A stretch of 64,000 nucleotides of DNA from Berghia stephanieae. Lineage: Eukaryota > Mollusca > Gastropoda > Nudibranchia > Aeolidiidae. The stretch covers positions 28,205,509-28,269,508 of the forward strand of contig CM067447.1 of assembly GCA_034508935.3 (NCBI GenBank). Direction: 5' to 3'. Shown here in pieces: positions 1 through 11,095 of the stretch. The notes under the pieces were generated by a model. The model was not told the DNA's origin. It ran no database searches and worked only from the letters and a program-made list of their open reading frames with translations. Positions within the stretch are counted from its first letter, which is position 1, and the number at the start of each line of letters is the position of its first letter. The position numbers were made by a program, and so were the translations under genes.

Positions 1-1418
1 AAATTTAATAACTCATTTTCAAAAGCAAAAAGAGCACATTCTACATAATATTGTTGAGCAAAACAAGCTTTACAAAATAGCATTAAATATTTGTTAATTT
101 AACAAAGGGTTTTCTTAGAAATTTTTGTGATTTCTAAAACAAATCTGACCTAGAAAAATGTTGTTTGCATCGTAACTAATGTGACGATTTTCATACGGTT
201 GGTAAGGAAAGGGTTAAAATGGACCAGGTGTTCCTTAAATGCTCTTAAAACACAAGTAACAATATATTGGACATGATCCCAGCCCTCTCATTGGAAAACC
301 TTATCATTTCTTAGTGAATACGTAATCGTTGAATAATGCTTTGAACGAGTTGAATAAAGATTTTATTCAACGATTGCAGAATATTTTCGCACATTTTATT
401 GGTGTGAAATAAGGTGTAAAAGACAGCTGATTGGTAATTATAAATAATCTTTTAGTGCACATGAATACAAATCCAACGTTTTTAGTTTTGGGTCAAATTG
501 TCATTCAAGCAGAAGGAGAAAGCCACAAATTATGGTAAATAGAAGTAATAATACCATACCATTTGGTTACAAAATATCTAATAATCTTACTTGGAGAGGT
601 GGAATAGACATATTCTTTCATTTCTTTGTATTTATTAAACTCATGTATTTTTTATTGTGCAATAAACATACTCGCAAGATCATTGTGTTATCGGGCATGA
701 TAAAAATAACTCGTTAAATAAATACAAAGAAATGAAAGAATCGTATATTACACATTGCATATTCTTTGAGATAAAAGATATTAGAAAGGGGGGAAATCAG
801 ATAGAAGTAAAGATGAAAATGTGAAAATAAAATATTTTTTTGTTATAGACATAAAATTATGAATGCAGAGTTGTAAAGAGTTAATACATTCCTTGGAATT
901 ATTAGATATGAAGGTTAATTCCAATAACCATGAAATAATTACCCAAACCCTATCCCCATAGGGATTTCTCCAAAGGGTGCATACATCATTATCTTTTTCT
1001 GTCCTTCCTTTTCTTTGCTACCTTAGCTTTCATATAAAACATATAATATTTATTATTACAATTTCATTTACAGCCGATTGGTTTTGGACTTCTTTTCATT
1101 CATAATTCTAACTCATGTCTTGGTGGTGGTGGTGCTTGATTTACTCTTGTACATGTATCTGATTCCAGTAAATTCCTTTGTTTAGTATGTTTTGTTGTTT
1201 TTCATTTGTTTGTTGTTATTGTTTTATAATAATTTTTTTTGTCGTTCTTTTTCCATGTGTTCCTTAATTTTGTTCTATTTCTATTTTGTTTCTATCGTTT
1301 AAGAAAATAAATTTTGTTTTTATTTATTTATTTTGATTTTTTGTATATATTTTATTTTTAATTACTTTAAAACGTCCCTACTCAATTCCTGAATTAATAC
1401 CCCTGATTCCAGCATATA
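1..1418. other. AT-rich sequence without recognisable gene
   Basis: I see no exon with convincing splice sites and no recognisable repeat family here. Short open frames are AT-rich and lack protein-like composition. It may be an intron or 3-prime flank of the gene that owns the WH2 exon further right, but nothing in it shows this. Confidence 0.5.
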
Positions 1419-1435
1419 TCTCAGACATTAACAAG

Positions 1436-1645
1436 TTGCGTATTGCTCCATGGGTGAGATGCATGTCTATTGCAAATGAGTTTCTGTCAGATCTATTAAC
1501 TCAGCTGCCCATTCGCTGCTGGACGGTCAGGATGGAAGGAGGAGGGGGCAGGGTGTTAAAAAAAGTTTTGATGACACCAAGATCGATTCTAGCCTTTCGC
1601 TTGTGGGGCCAGTGTTCGACAACTAAGCTCTTGGATCTCCTTCCA
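1436..1645 (-). mobile_element. Diverged tRNA-derived SINE (family C)
   Basis: It can be aligned by eye to the better copies at 5230-5490 and 45071-45334. The shared order, read on plus, is a truncated segment for 'cta-cca-gatcta', then 'cagctgcccattcgctgctgg', then the degenerate tRNA head. The head is on the right, so the element points left. A 124-codon open frame across it is a by-product of the repeat. Confidence 0.55.
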
Positions 1646-1912
1646 GAAAAGATTACTGTCATTTTTGTGTGGCTACAGTTCCAAAGTTTCAACGTATTGC
1701 TTTGTACACATATTATTGTGCAGAGCTTATCAGAGCTTTTGTTAATATCAAGAGCAGGAGTGGCCCTATCTCACCCCACTTTGCAAGATTTGTTAATGAA
1801 TTTTAAGTGATATTAATCCTACTAAATAATAAATTCTTTGAAATCTTCTTTTCAGTGATATGCATTGTTTATCATATAACTATCCATTTAATTATGTTTA
1901 GAACTTTGTTGT

Positions 1913-2115
1913 TGTTAGGGTGCAGTGTGGCTCAGCGGTACGGTCTTTGCTTTGTACCAAGTTCGATAACCTGCTGCTGCACTGTGTGGCCTGGAGCAAG
2001 TCACCTTGCCCTAGCTCAATTTGCGGCACTGTGCTGCAGCTGACACCTAGGTTATTCCAGTCTTCCCTTGGAAAAGACTCTAGAGACAAATTTTGCCCAT
2101 GGGATAAATATTATT
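1913..2115 (+). mobile_element. tRNA-derived SINE (family B), copy 1
   Basis: The left end resembles a tRNA: an A-box-like 'gtggctcagcggtacgg', then a degenerate B-box near 'aagttcgataacc'. The body carries 'gagcaagtcaccttgcc' and 'ttccagtcttcccttgga', shared with copies at 10873, 29549 and 62449. It ends in an AT-rich tail. Polymerase III transcription and LINE-driven retroposition are the usual biology of such elements. Confidence 0.75.
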
Positions 2116-2501
2116 AGACTTTGAATTAGATGTAGCCATTATTTTTAATTAGATTTTTTTTTTCAAATATAGCCAAGATCTTTTTCTCTTTCAGTAAATT
2201 GAAAAATTACACATATTCCTCCCCCTTTTCATAAAACATTTTGTCTGACAAGGATATCAAGAAAGTACATTGTCGAGAATGATGGAGGTTAATGAACATT
2301 TTGAAATGTCATTTTTTAAAATATATATAGACTGTGGAGTAAATGCCTGAAGTCTGTGCTTTTCATGTGGATCTGGGATCGAATATTTACAATTTATATT
2401 TAGATATGAAAACTAGTAAGAATAAACATTATTCTTTAGTTTGTGTGCCTATCTGAGAACAGAATGGATTAAACGCAAACTAGAGCTCCACATGTTTTGT
2501 G

Positions 2502-2745
2502 TTGTCCTGATAGCTCAGTTGGCAGGACACTCGCTTCACGTGCAAAGGGACTGAGATCAATCCCGATAGCAGTCAGAATTTGTTTTCTGACCCTCCTGTC
2601 CACCCAGTAGTGGAAAGTACTTTACAATACATTAGCATCTTGTCCAAAGGGTAGCAAGCAATAGTTATTATTGGTTTAAAGCTATGGAAACCAGGATAAA
2701 CTCTGGCCCATGGGCCTTATGACTTTGAATGACTGCCTTTTATTG
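2502..2745 (+). mobile_element. tRNA-derived SINE (family C), plus copy
   Basis: The head 'gatagctcagttggcagg' is a clear tRNA A-box region, and 'gagatcaatcccgatag' sits where the B-box would be. The body contains 'tctgaccctcctgtccaccc' and 'tggaaagtacttt', shared by all family C copies here. Nothing suggests an intact tRNA gene; the sequence continues about 170 bp past the T-arm. Confidence 0.75.
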
Positions 2746-3093
2746 TGTGGTTGTTCCAGTGCCATATGTGATGCATTTAAAACTTGTTATGTTGTCGTTA
2801 CAGGTTTAAATAGATAGAAAGATACTGGTCTATGTAAAAAAATAAAAAAAGCATTGAATGTTCCCGATGCTGTGTTGTATTTCTATGTCCATTCATTGAA
2901 TGCATTGTTACATGTATATCTTTGGAAATATCATTTTACTGCATGTTTTGGGATCAGAATTTTTTATTTTTTTACTTATTACGATACAAATTCGTGAAGG
3001 TAAGATGCTATCATCGTGCAATGCTGGTTATATAGATTAGTTTATTGGATATAGGTTGATAGGAAGATGGATTATGTTGTGAGTGGATAATTT

Positions 3094-3125
<32 letters not shown>

Positions 3126-4180
3126 TGTGTGTTTATGTATATACACATGTGTGTGTGTGTGTGTGTTTGTTTGTGCGTTAGTGAGGAAATTGATATGATG
3201 AGGAGAAGATAAGCCTGTGTGGTTTCCATTTTCTGCTTCTATTTTTTCCAGGGAATGGGGAGGGTGTTTTTTTAAATTTTTGTTTATTTTGTTTTGTTTT
3301 GTTCTATATGTGATACATAATCTCAAAACAGGACTGTGTCGGGATGGAATTGGAATTTAGAATTTTAAGATGATAGAAAATACGAACTTTAAGTTTTTTC
3401 TAATGCATGAAAGTATATTTTTCTCTCCACCATACCAAATTGAACTTAACCTCAGGGTTCATATTTGTGGTTAGTAATTTCAATTTCCTGGCCATACTTC
3501 TTTGAGAGGGTTGGTCAGATATTAATTAAGTCGCCTGCAGTTATTTTGGTGTTGTATTTTTGTGAATGTGTGGTTATATTTATTTGTTGTTGCCTGCACG
3601 TCTATATCTGAAAAAGAAAACAAAAAAAAAAAAAACAAACAAACGAAAAACTGCAGTTTAACTTCATATGTAAAATTGTGTTATTAGAAAGCTGATTGGT
3701 TTCTTCCATCTCTTTGATTAGTATATCCTGGATTGGGTTGGTGCTGTGTTTGTGTTTTGTTTTGGTTTGTTTTTTTAGAGTTTTTTGGTGGAGAGGAGGG
3801 GGGTTTTATAAACATTTTTGGAGTTTTTTTTCTTTGGATGGGTAGGGGAGTGTTTTATATGTTTTTATTAGTTGCATTTTTTTTTAATGTCACTGTTTTT
3901 TGGTGGGTTTTTTTTTTTTAATTTTTTTTTAATTTATTTTGTTTTTTTTTTAAATATGTTCGTCTCCTTTAAATTCCCTTTTTACATTATGAGGTGAATA
4001 GATTTTGAGGTCATCACCAATTTGATAGTCTTATGTCAATTTATTCTTTGGGCTTGACCCAGAAAAGGAAGTAATAGAAATGTGTCGCTGTATGATTTTT
4101 AAAAAAAAATTTTAATTGTAAAGAATCTTAAAACTATATGTTTATCATTGAAGACTACGCTCATAAAGTAGAGTAAATGA
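2746..4180. other. AT-rich non-coding DNA with a GT/GA microsatellite
   Basis: It contains a (GT)n/(GA)n/(GT)n tract at about 3096-3167 and several T-rich or G/T-rich runs (3750-3960). Reading frames across the T-rich part give low-complexity Phe/Val/Gly strings and are not genes. No exon is supported. Confidence 0.6.
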
Positions 4181-4186
4181 ACAAAA

Positions 4187-4590
4187 TAAATAAATCCTGG
4201 TGATACCAAGCTACTAGAAGCTGTGGACTGTAAAAAGTAAGAAACAAAAATAAATATAACAGCTTCAAAAAATAACAAAATACCCAACATTTTGGGCTCA
4301 AAACCCTTCTTCAGCCAACAACAAAGAAAAAAAAATAATAAAGACATAAATACATTACTAAATTTCAGAATGACGACAGAGAAATTTTGTAGGTCCTCTC
4401 TGTCGTCTATCTGGAATTGAGTAATGTATTTATGTCATTATTGTTTGATTGTTGTTGGATTATTGAAGAAGGATTTTGAGCCCGAAACAATCCGTTTTGG
4501 GTATTTTGTTCTTTTTTTAAGCTGTTATATTCAATTTTGTTTATTACTTTTTACAGTCCACGGCTTCTAGCAGCCTAGTATCCCATGACT
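4187..4590. mobile_element. Palindromic foldback element (family E), copy 1
   Basis: Two arms of roughly 190 bp are inverted repeats. The left arm runs 'ataccaagctactagaagc ... gactgtaaaaagtaa ... cccttcttcagcc'; the right arm is its reverse complement ending 'actttttacagtcca ... cttctagcagcc'. The centre holds a small palindrome, 'gacgacagag ... ctctctgtcgtc'. There is no coding capacity. Each arm carries a hairpin motif of the type GAAGAAGG...GAGCCCGAAAC, which recurs around the window. It could be a foldback MITE or an inverted pair of a short retroelement. Confidence 0.75.
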
Positions 4591-4934
4591 TGTTTACATT
4601 TCATATGATTTAGCATCGAGCACGCTTTGCATATAACATCATGCAGAACACTCCCCATCATAGTTTTTTTCTATTGTAACTGGTGTAACACAGATGCTAT
4701 AGGAAATCACTGGCTTTAAGCCCGCTACACACTGCGATCAACTCAAAAATTATTTGATTATTTTGATTGACAAATTATTTAATTTTTCTATTTCAATGCT
4801 TCTTTACATTTAGATTTATCTTTTTTCACACTTTTATTACAAATGATAGCCTGTTTTTTTTTCAGAGTTAGATATTTCTATTTTCACTGGTCGATGTGAT
4901 GACTCAAGCTTGGTGTGAAACAAAGAGGGATTCT

Positions 4935-5155
4935 CCTTGAACTTTTATATAGTGCGATATCCACTAAAGGTGCTCAAAGCACTTTACAGGGGGTACCTAG
5001 CCAACAGCAACATTTAACACGTAACATTGTAAAATTGTCCAACAGGTGTCATATCTCGTCCTACTTGTTTAGTGTCGTTGTTGGCTAGGGATCTGTTGTA
5101 AATCACTTTGAGAACATTTAGTGGACTTTTCACGATATAAATGCTCAAATTTGAG
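4935..5155. mobile_element. Two family D SINE tails, head to head
   Basis: 4940-5030 reads 'acttttatatagtgcgata', 'gtgctcaaagcacttta' and 'agccaacagcaacattta'. 5065-5150 contains the same modules in reverse order and strand ('gttggctaggga', 'cgatataaatgctcaa'). It therefore looks like a full but internally deleted family D element, or two inverted tails. The tRNA-like head seen in other copies is missing. Confidence 0.6.
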
Positions 5156-5229
5156 GAGGGTGGGGGGAGGGGGTGGTTTAAGGTATGCCACATGAATGCT
5201 GTTGCATTATATTAAATAAGTAAAAAAGT

Positions 5230-5490
5230 AGTTCTTCAGATCCATTACACTCTTGGGGTTGGACTTTGTCCCAGTTTCCATAGCGTGAAGCAGACAATAG
5301 ACATTGCTTGCTACCTGCTGTCTGTATTGCAAAGAACTTTCCACCAGATCTAACAGACCCAGCTACCCAATCATTGCTGGGTGGACAGAGGGGTCAGAAA
5401 AAGAAATGTCAACTTGACCCAGGATGGATCTCGGTCACATTGCGTGTGAAGCGAGTGCTCTATCGACTGAACTATCGGGATCCCCGCACT
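5230..5490 (-). mobile_element. tRNA-derived SINE (family C), minus copy
   Basis: This is a near full-length copy with the tRNA head at the right end ('gagtgctctatcgactgaac' region, reading on minus as a GTTCAGTCGATAGAGC-type A-box). It contains 'cagatctaacagacccagct' and 'gctgggtggacagaggggtc'. It lies about 120 bp upstream of the WH2 exon. Confidence 0.75.
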
Positions 5491-5613
5491 TTATTTTATA
5501 AATCACACTTTTTGAAAAATAAAATATATTTTTATTGCATATCCCATTCATTGACAATCGTGACATATACGTCTAAGTATCTATATAAAAATTTTTTATC
5601 ATTTTATCCTCAG

Positions 5614-5833
5614 CATCTGCAGCACTGCCACCACCACCACCACCACCACCGCCTGGAGGGGCACCTCCCCACCACCGCCTCCTGCATCAGCACCACCACC
5701 ACCGCCTCCCCCTTCATCCGGGGGTGGTGGTGGCGGAAATGATCGAGGAGCCTTGCTGAGTTCCATCAGCAGTTTCTCCAAGACTGGACTCAAAGCCACT
5801 AAGACCAATGACCGTAGCGCTCCTAAAGTATAG
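5614..5833 (+). CDS. Proline-rich WH2-domain exon, probable C-terminus of an actin-binding protein
   Basis: An acceptor (tttatcctcag) is followed by a run of proline codons, a Gly-rich hinge and a WH2 actin-binding motif: DRGALLSSISSFSK, then LKATKTNDRSAPKV, then TAG at 5831-5833. WH2 helices bind monomeric actin. The TNDRSAP extension after the LKxxxT element is typical of WIP/verprolin-type proteins, but I cannot name the gene. The exon is one base short of an open frame: the early proline run and the WH2 part lie in different frames, and the change falls in the C run near 5660-5668. The run may end at the stop codon, or a donor GTATAG at 5828 may be used instead. Upstream exons were not found, so they probably lie left of the window or in its first 5 kb. 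Confidence 0.7.
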
Positions 5834-6675
5834 ATGGTATGAAGTTGACGTCACTCAGGTCTTTGTCATATTTTTTTTGCCATTCACGTTTAGTAGTAAT
5901 TCTCACAAAACTGTATTAACCAGACTATAAACATTCAAGGTTACGCATAGTTTTGTGTAATGGTCCGTTATATTTCCGGATGGCAATGTTGTGAGATTCT
6001 TAGTCAAGTGCATACAGTCTATAAGCAGTTTGCTCATTTGTCTATTTTCCTATAAGATAAATTATGAATAGTGCAGAGAAGTCGTGACGTCAGACCTTCT
6101 ATTCTTCTGGTTCCAAACTCTTTGGAAGTGTGTATGTAAGCAGTTCATTGGAGGATTAATAATGTGTAGGTTACGTAATTAATCACACAGTGGCATAACT
6201 TTTAGTAGCAGGATGTATCGGCAGATTTTTAGGATTACAAGACGTAAAAGAGTGAGGATAGATGATCTTTATTGACAACCAGCATGTATTCAGACTAGGA
6301 AATAAGACACCATCACTCTCAAACCAGAAGATCAATTACACAAGGTGTACATTCAGTCCTATGGAAGAGTGGTTTTACACTTCCAATGAGATTGGAACCA
6401 GATTTTAACATTACACTTTTGTTCCCTATTGCAACAATTTAGTAGGTATCTTTAATAGCAGGATTGAAAGGGAGCATGAATGGAGCAGCTGTTCTATGAA
6501 TTAGTTTACCATTGCCCCCATGGGAATTCTCCTCCCTATTCTTGGGAATTAGTTGAAAGATGCTAAATGAAAAAAGATAGATAAATATAGACTTTTATAT
6601 TTTGCCAGCACCTCTACAAAATGAATGATTTTACAACTGCCAGTGAAAGCTGGAGTGAGATCCTATCGGCGTATA
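5834..6675. other. Non-coding sequence after the WH2 exon, with a dispersed repeat
   Basis: About 5838-5975 resembles 29405-29545: both carry 'gttgac(g/a)tcactcag', 'cagact(a/g)taaac' and a 'ggttac(g/a)ca' block. It is therefore a dispersed repeat of unknown class. The rest holds nothing I can name, and no clear AATAAA signal marks the 3-prime end of the WH2 gene. Confidence 0.45.
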
Positions 6676-6815
6676 CATATATGCAGGTCTGACATCCAAA
6701 CCCACTTATGGGCCTAGTTTAACGTTGTATGGACAATATTTTGTGTCATTTTTTGAGATTTTCATAACAACAATGAGCCCATAAGGAATTGAGTTATCAG
6801 ACCAGCATATAAATG
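6676..6815. mobile_element. Short MITE-like element with CAGGTCTGA ends
   Basis: The left end 'gcaggtctgacatcc' and right end 'gagttatcagaccagc' are near inverted repeats. An internal inverted pair 'atgggcctagtttaac'/'gagcccataag' makes it foldable. A related element at about 14010-14950 has the same ends. It has no coding capacity and looks like a non-autonomous DNA transposon of unassigned superfamily. Confidence 0.55.
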
Positions 6816-7029
6816 CGCGAGGATCCTGTTTTTCACTGCGGTTGTCCGTGTGGAATGTCATACCGTAGAGCAGTTGTGAATCAGTTGATTTCTAAGTGAA
6901 AAGAGAGTATACCCTGTTTTCACCATTGAAAGAGGGATCATTTTGATAGCCAAGGACGCCAATCTGGTAACCTATAATTTTTTCTCAAAGGGGAACTCCA
7001 TTCCAGCTTTTGCAATGCAAAAATAAGAA

Positions 7030-8215
7030 AACTGCTTAAAAAAAACAAACAAATTAGTTAACACAGAAAATTTCATCTCTAAACCCTTCTTCAGGCAACA
7101 AATAAAAAACTGCTAAAACAATAATACGTTGTGTATTCATTCATAGAGGAGAAAAATTTCCTTCACGTTTAGTCAAATAATGTATGATTATTAACGTTGT
7201 TGCTTTCATGATTATTGTTGTCATTAATATTTCATTGTACTATGACTGGGTGGGGTTCCTGACCTCCCATAGTGGGCAGGGAGGTACATACTGTGTCTTC
7301 TATCCCCTTATAATGTTATCCAACATGCTTTCCGTCTTTGTCTTGGAATGAGATTACTTGGTTTTGTCCTGGCCCTGGCCGGAGTCCTAGCTGGGAGGGA
7401 AACAGTCAAATGCATAGTCATTGTTTTGGGAGATGATATTTTTTTCCTTGTAAATCATCTCTCTTTCATGTATTATTATATTTGTTATTTTGAATGTATA
7501 ATGTAAGCTTTTGAATGTATTCCTCTTTGTTGGATTTTGTGCTTGTGTCCGGATGAGACTTATAGGTGATCTCATAATATAGTACATTGGTGGTATGCTC
7601 TTGGAATCTACATCTGATCTCTATTTGTTCCCAGTTCCCCTATGTCTTACTTTTTCTTGGGTGCTTTAATTGTAATTCTAGAACTTTTTACTATCCCATT
7701 TTCTTCCTTTTTACTGGCGCTGGTATAACGTAATTGTGTTGCAAGTGCCGTAAAACCGTAAAAAACAAAACAAAAAATTGTACTATGAACTTTGTACATT
7801 TATGATTCATTCAATCATGAACAAATTTCAATAACTTCAGTATTCTATGATAGTAATTCTCAACTTAAGATTGCTGTATTGATATATTTTTTCCTTACAT
7901 TCAAAGTTGTATAAAACTGTCTGTGAATGATACAATGCAAGCTGTGTGAGATTTTGTAGTTATAAATTATTGTATAAGGTATTCAAAGGATAATTCCTAT
8001 GTTAAGACTTTAATAAGATAAGAAAGATAAGGACAACATGGATTTGACTTAAAATTTCACCGTTTGAAAAACAAAAATTTAATAAAGAACATTTAAGCTG
8101 TTTTTGTTCATTTTAGCTCTTTTTGTTGTTGGCTGAAGAAGGGTAAATTTCCACTTTTAGTATTTTGTTCTTTTTTTTTCGAAGCTGTTGTACTCACTGT
8201 TTGTTAGATATTTTC
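7030..8215. mobile_element. Family E foldback arms separated by other insertions
   Basis: A left arm at about 7038-7160 (with 'cccttcttcaggcaac') and a right arm at about 8095-8215 (with 'ggctgaagaagggtaaat' and 'gaagctgttgtactcac') match the element at 4187-4590. SINE-A copy 1 (7246-7776) lies between them, with unrelated AT-rich sequence. The reading as one interrupted foldback is an inference; they could be two solitary arms. Confidence 0.45.
7246..7776 (+). mobile_element. SINE-A copy 1, with 12 bp target-site duplication
   Basis: It is about 530 bp long, starts 'ctgggtggggttcctgacc' and ends in an A-rich tail 'gtaaaaccgtaaaaaac'. It is flanked on both sides by attgtactatga (7234-7245 and 7777-7788). 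The 3-prime end contains a hairpin (GGCGCT ... AGTGCC here; AGCGCC in other copies). There is no long open frame and no clear tRNA A- or B-box. The defined 5-prime end, A-rich tail and duplication show LINE-type retroposition; the parent RNA is unknown. Confidence 0.85.
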
Positions 8216-8654
8216 AAAGGCAGTGGATATTACCGTCATTTCTATTGTTGATTGTAAATGAACTTTTAAAAAGTCGTATTTTTACTCATTTATTTGAAAT
8301 TTTCCCCTTTGTCTCTTTTTATTATCATTTTCCCCAAGAAGTTTTGTGCTTTATCAATTGTTTTAATATTTTTATCTTTTAGTTTAACCAAATCATCCAA
8401 AGGCTTTCCTTTTTTTTGTTGGTTTTTTTTTTCTTGTATGTTTTTATTTTATTTGTTGTGTTTTTTGTTTGTTTGTTTGTTTTGTTGGGTTTTTTGGTTT
8501 TTAAAATTTTTTATTATATTTTCTTTTCTTTTATGGGTTAAAACGTAAAGGTTGTGGTGATGTTAGAGTTACAATTCTAGATAATTTCATTCTCAATAAT
8601 TTGCATTGCATTTGGTGAAACATGAAGTAAGATGGATGATCCTCATTTTCTGTA

Positions 8655-8655
<1 letters not shown>

Positions 8656-8691
<36 letters not shown>

Positions 8692-8754
8692 TGTTTTATT
8701 GTTGTTATTATATGTTATTAATATCATAATTGTTGTTGTTATTTATAATTTTTA

Positions 8755-8814
<60 letters not shown>

Positions 8815-8855
8815 TATTATTATTATTATTTATTATTATTATTATTTTATTATTA

Positions 8856-8928
<73 letters not shown>

Positions 8929-8929
8929 G
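8656..8929. repeat. (ATT)n microsatellite
   Basis: It is a near-continuous trinucleotide array with interruptions at 8690-8760 and 8812-8852. All apparent poly-Leu, poly-Tyr and poly-Ile open frames come from it and are not genes. Confidence 0.95.
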
Positions 8930-9039
8930 ACAAGTTAAAATTACAGCAGAACAAATACTTTTCGGTCTGTTTAAAAAAAAAAAACAACAACAAAAAAACA
9001 AAGTCAATTTTACGACTAGTCAGATTGAAGATTTGTAAT

Positions 9040-9420
9040 TGTAAATAACAGTTATGAAATGTCATAATTGCAACTTGATAACTCATTGATCATCCAGACC
9101 ATCCATGTGCGTTGCATTGTATAATTAAATGCTTTTTAGATTTTGCATTTCACTCATTTTCAAGAGGGGCTCGATGTGAGCTATACTGCATTACAGCATC
9201 TATAATCCTGGCATATATAAGGCTTATCTAAAATATATCGTAAAACATTTATCTTATATTCTGTATGAAATATTTCAAAAGTGCCATTTGTCTAATTATA
9301 ATAGCCATCTGCATTTGTGTTTCCCCCAACTTTCAATTTGTCAAATACTTTTCAGTAATTACTTCACAGGAAAAGTAGAGAATGGTGGGGGATGCCTGAA
9401 CCCTGGGGTTGTGAAAATAC
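9040..9420. other. Unannotated AT-rich sequence
   Basis: I see nothing recognisable here: no exon, no tRNA-like head and no terminal repeats. Confidence 0.5.
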
Positions 9421-9424
9421 TAAT

Positions 9425-9645
9425 GAAAGAGTGATAATGGAGAGGCTTCGATAGGGAGCAATAGAGACAATGGACGTTTTGGGTACAAACCCTTCATCAG
9501 CACAACAATAAACAAATGAACATTTCTTTCAATTGTTTTCCACGTTCATTTGTTTATTGTTGTGCTGACGAAGGGTTTGTAACCGAAACGTCCATTGTCC
9601 GTATTGTTCCCAATCTCCATTATCACTCTTTCATTAGTAACTACT
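9425..9645. mobile_element. Palindromic foldback element (family F)
   Basis: The left arm (9425-9520: 'gaaagagtgataatggaga ... gacaatggacgtt ... cccttcatcagcacaac') and right arm (9545-9645) are reverse complements, with about 25 bp between them. Each arm contains a short hairpin with the order CTGA(T/C)GAAGGGTTTGTA..CCGAAACGTCC. A half copy lies at 23960-24070. The SINE-A copy 2 region begins immediately after it. Confidence 0.75.
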
Positions 9646-9656
9646 TCATCGCCATC

Positions 9657-10190
9657 ATGGGGGTTATTAAGTTTGAGAAGCAAAAAGGTACTTGTTGTAT
9701 CTTCTGTCCCTCTGTTTCTGTTTTCCAATTGCTTTCTGTCTTAGTCTTGGAACGATATTACTTGGTTTTGTCCTGACTCTGGCTAGAGTCCTTGGCTGGG
9801 AGGGAAACAGTCAAATGTATAGTTATAGTTTTAGGAGATGATATTTTTTTCCATGTAAATCATTTCTTTGTTATGTACCGTAATTTTTTTTTTTTTTTTA
9901 ACTTATGATTTGTAGACATTTGAGTGAATTCCTCGTTGTGGGATCTTGTGCTTGTGTCCGGGTGAGACTTGTAGGTGATCTCAAACTAAATACACTGATA
10001 GTATGCTCTTGGAATCTACATCTGTTCCCTTTTTAACCATTTCCCCTTTGTCTTACTTTTCCCTCACGTCCTTTTAATTGTACATCTAGAATGTTTTAAC
10101 TAACCAATTTTCTTCCTTTTTACTGGCGCAATATGACTCAAATGTGTTGCAAGCCCCGTAAAACCCTTAATAACAAATAATCAAAACCAA
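9657..10190 (+). mobile_element. SINE-A copy 2, diverged 5-prime end
   Basis: From 'gtatcttctgtccctctg' onward it follows the SINE-A order (ggaacgatattacttggtt, gagggaaacagtcaaatg, gtgcttgtgtccgggtgag, ttactggcgc). It ends 'gtaaaacccttaataac'. The first 40 bases differ from other copies, so the 5-prime end is mutated or replaced by the adjacent foldback. Confidence 0.75.
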
Positions 10191-10301
10191 ACAGCAATAT
10201 GCCATCATCCTATATGTATTCTTTACCCATTCTTTCAAATGTTTGTACAGCTTAAAAACTATCCTTATTATTTTAAGACTCTCTCCCATAACTGAAAACC
10301 A

Positions 10302-10832
10302 CTGGGTGGGGATACTGACCTCCCATAGCGGGCAGGGAGGTACATACTGTGTCTTCTATCCCCTTATATCTGTTATCCAACATGCTTTCTGTCTTTGTCT
10401 CGGAATGAGATTACTTGGTTTTGTCCTGGCACTGGCCTGAATCCTAGCTGGGAGGGAAACAGTCAAATGCATAGTTATTGTTTTGGGAGATGATATTTTT
10501 TTCCTTGTAAATCATCTCTCTGTTATGTATTATTATTTTTATTTTGAATGTATAATGTAAGCATTTGAGTGTATTCCTCTTTGTTGGATTTTGTGCTTGT
10601 GTCTGGATGAGACTTGTAGGTGATTTCAAACTAAGTACATTGGTGGTATGCTCTTGGAATCTACATCTGATCCCTATTTGTTCTCAATTCCCCTTTGTCT
10701 TACTTTTTCTTGGGTGCTTTAATTGTAATTCTAGAACTTTTTACTATCCCATTTTCTTCCTTTTTACTGGCACTGATATAACCTAAATGTGTTGCAAGCG
10801 CCGTAAAACCCTTAAAAACAAACAAAACAAAC
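10302..10832 (+). mobile_element. SINE-A copy 3, with 12 bp target-site duplication
   Basis: A full-length copy from 'ctgggtggggatactgacc' to the tail 'cccttaaaaacaaacaaaac'. It is flanked by aactgaaaacca on both sides (10290-10301 and 10833-10844). The 3-prime hairpin arms are GGCACT and AAGCGCC. No open frame spans it. Confidence 0.85.
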
Positions 10833-10872
10833 AACTGAAAACCAGAGGTAGTTTTGTGATGAAGATAGTATG

Positions 10873-11095
10873 GGACAGCATGGTTCAGCAGTACGGTCTT
10901 TGCGTCATACTTGAAAGGTACCGAGCTTGAATACCCGCTACATTGTTGTGTGGCCTTGAGCAAGTCACCTTGCCCTAGCTCAGATGACAGCGCTGCACTG
11001 CGGCTGATGCCTGGGTTATTCCAGTCTTCCCTTGGAATAGACCTAGAGACAAATTTCCCATATGGGATGAATAAAGGGAATTTGATTTATTTATT
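10873..11095 (+). mobile_element. tRNA-derived SINE (family B), copy 2
   Basis: The tRNA-like head 'catggttcagcagtacggtc' and a B-box-like 'gagcttgaatacccgc' are followed by the family body and the tail 'atgaataaagggaatttg'. This copy overlaps the left side of the palindrome described at 11095-11990. Confidence 0.75.

Noticed and set aside
1436-1810. 124-codon open frame near the left end
   Set aside because: It overlaps a diverged family C SINE and has no homologue that I recognise or splice context.
2502-2580. Intact tRNA genes at the SINE heads (2502, 43025, 41520, 40200, 62449 and others)
   Set aside because: A- and B-box regions exist, but the acceptor stems do not close at tRNA length and each continues into a shared SINE body.
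3733-3921. Hydrophobic Phe/Val/Gly frame resembling a membrane protein
   Set aside because: It lies in T-rich low-complexity DNA. The apparent hydrophobicity is due to base composition.
8606-9038. Long open frames of Leu, Tyr, Ile or Asn repeats (also at 29597, 46537, 56465)
   Set aside because: They are translations of ATT arrays in different frames and strands. There are no splice sites, start context or non-repeat protein sequence.
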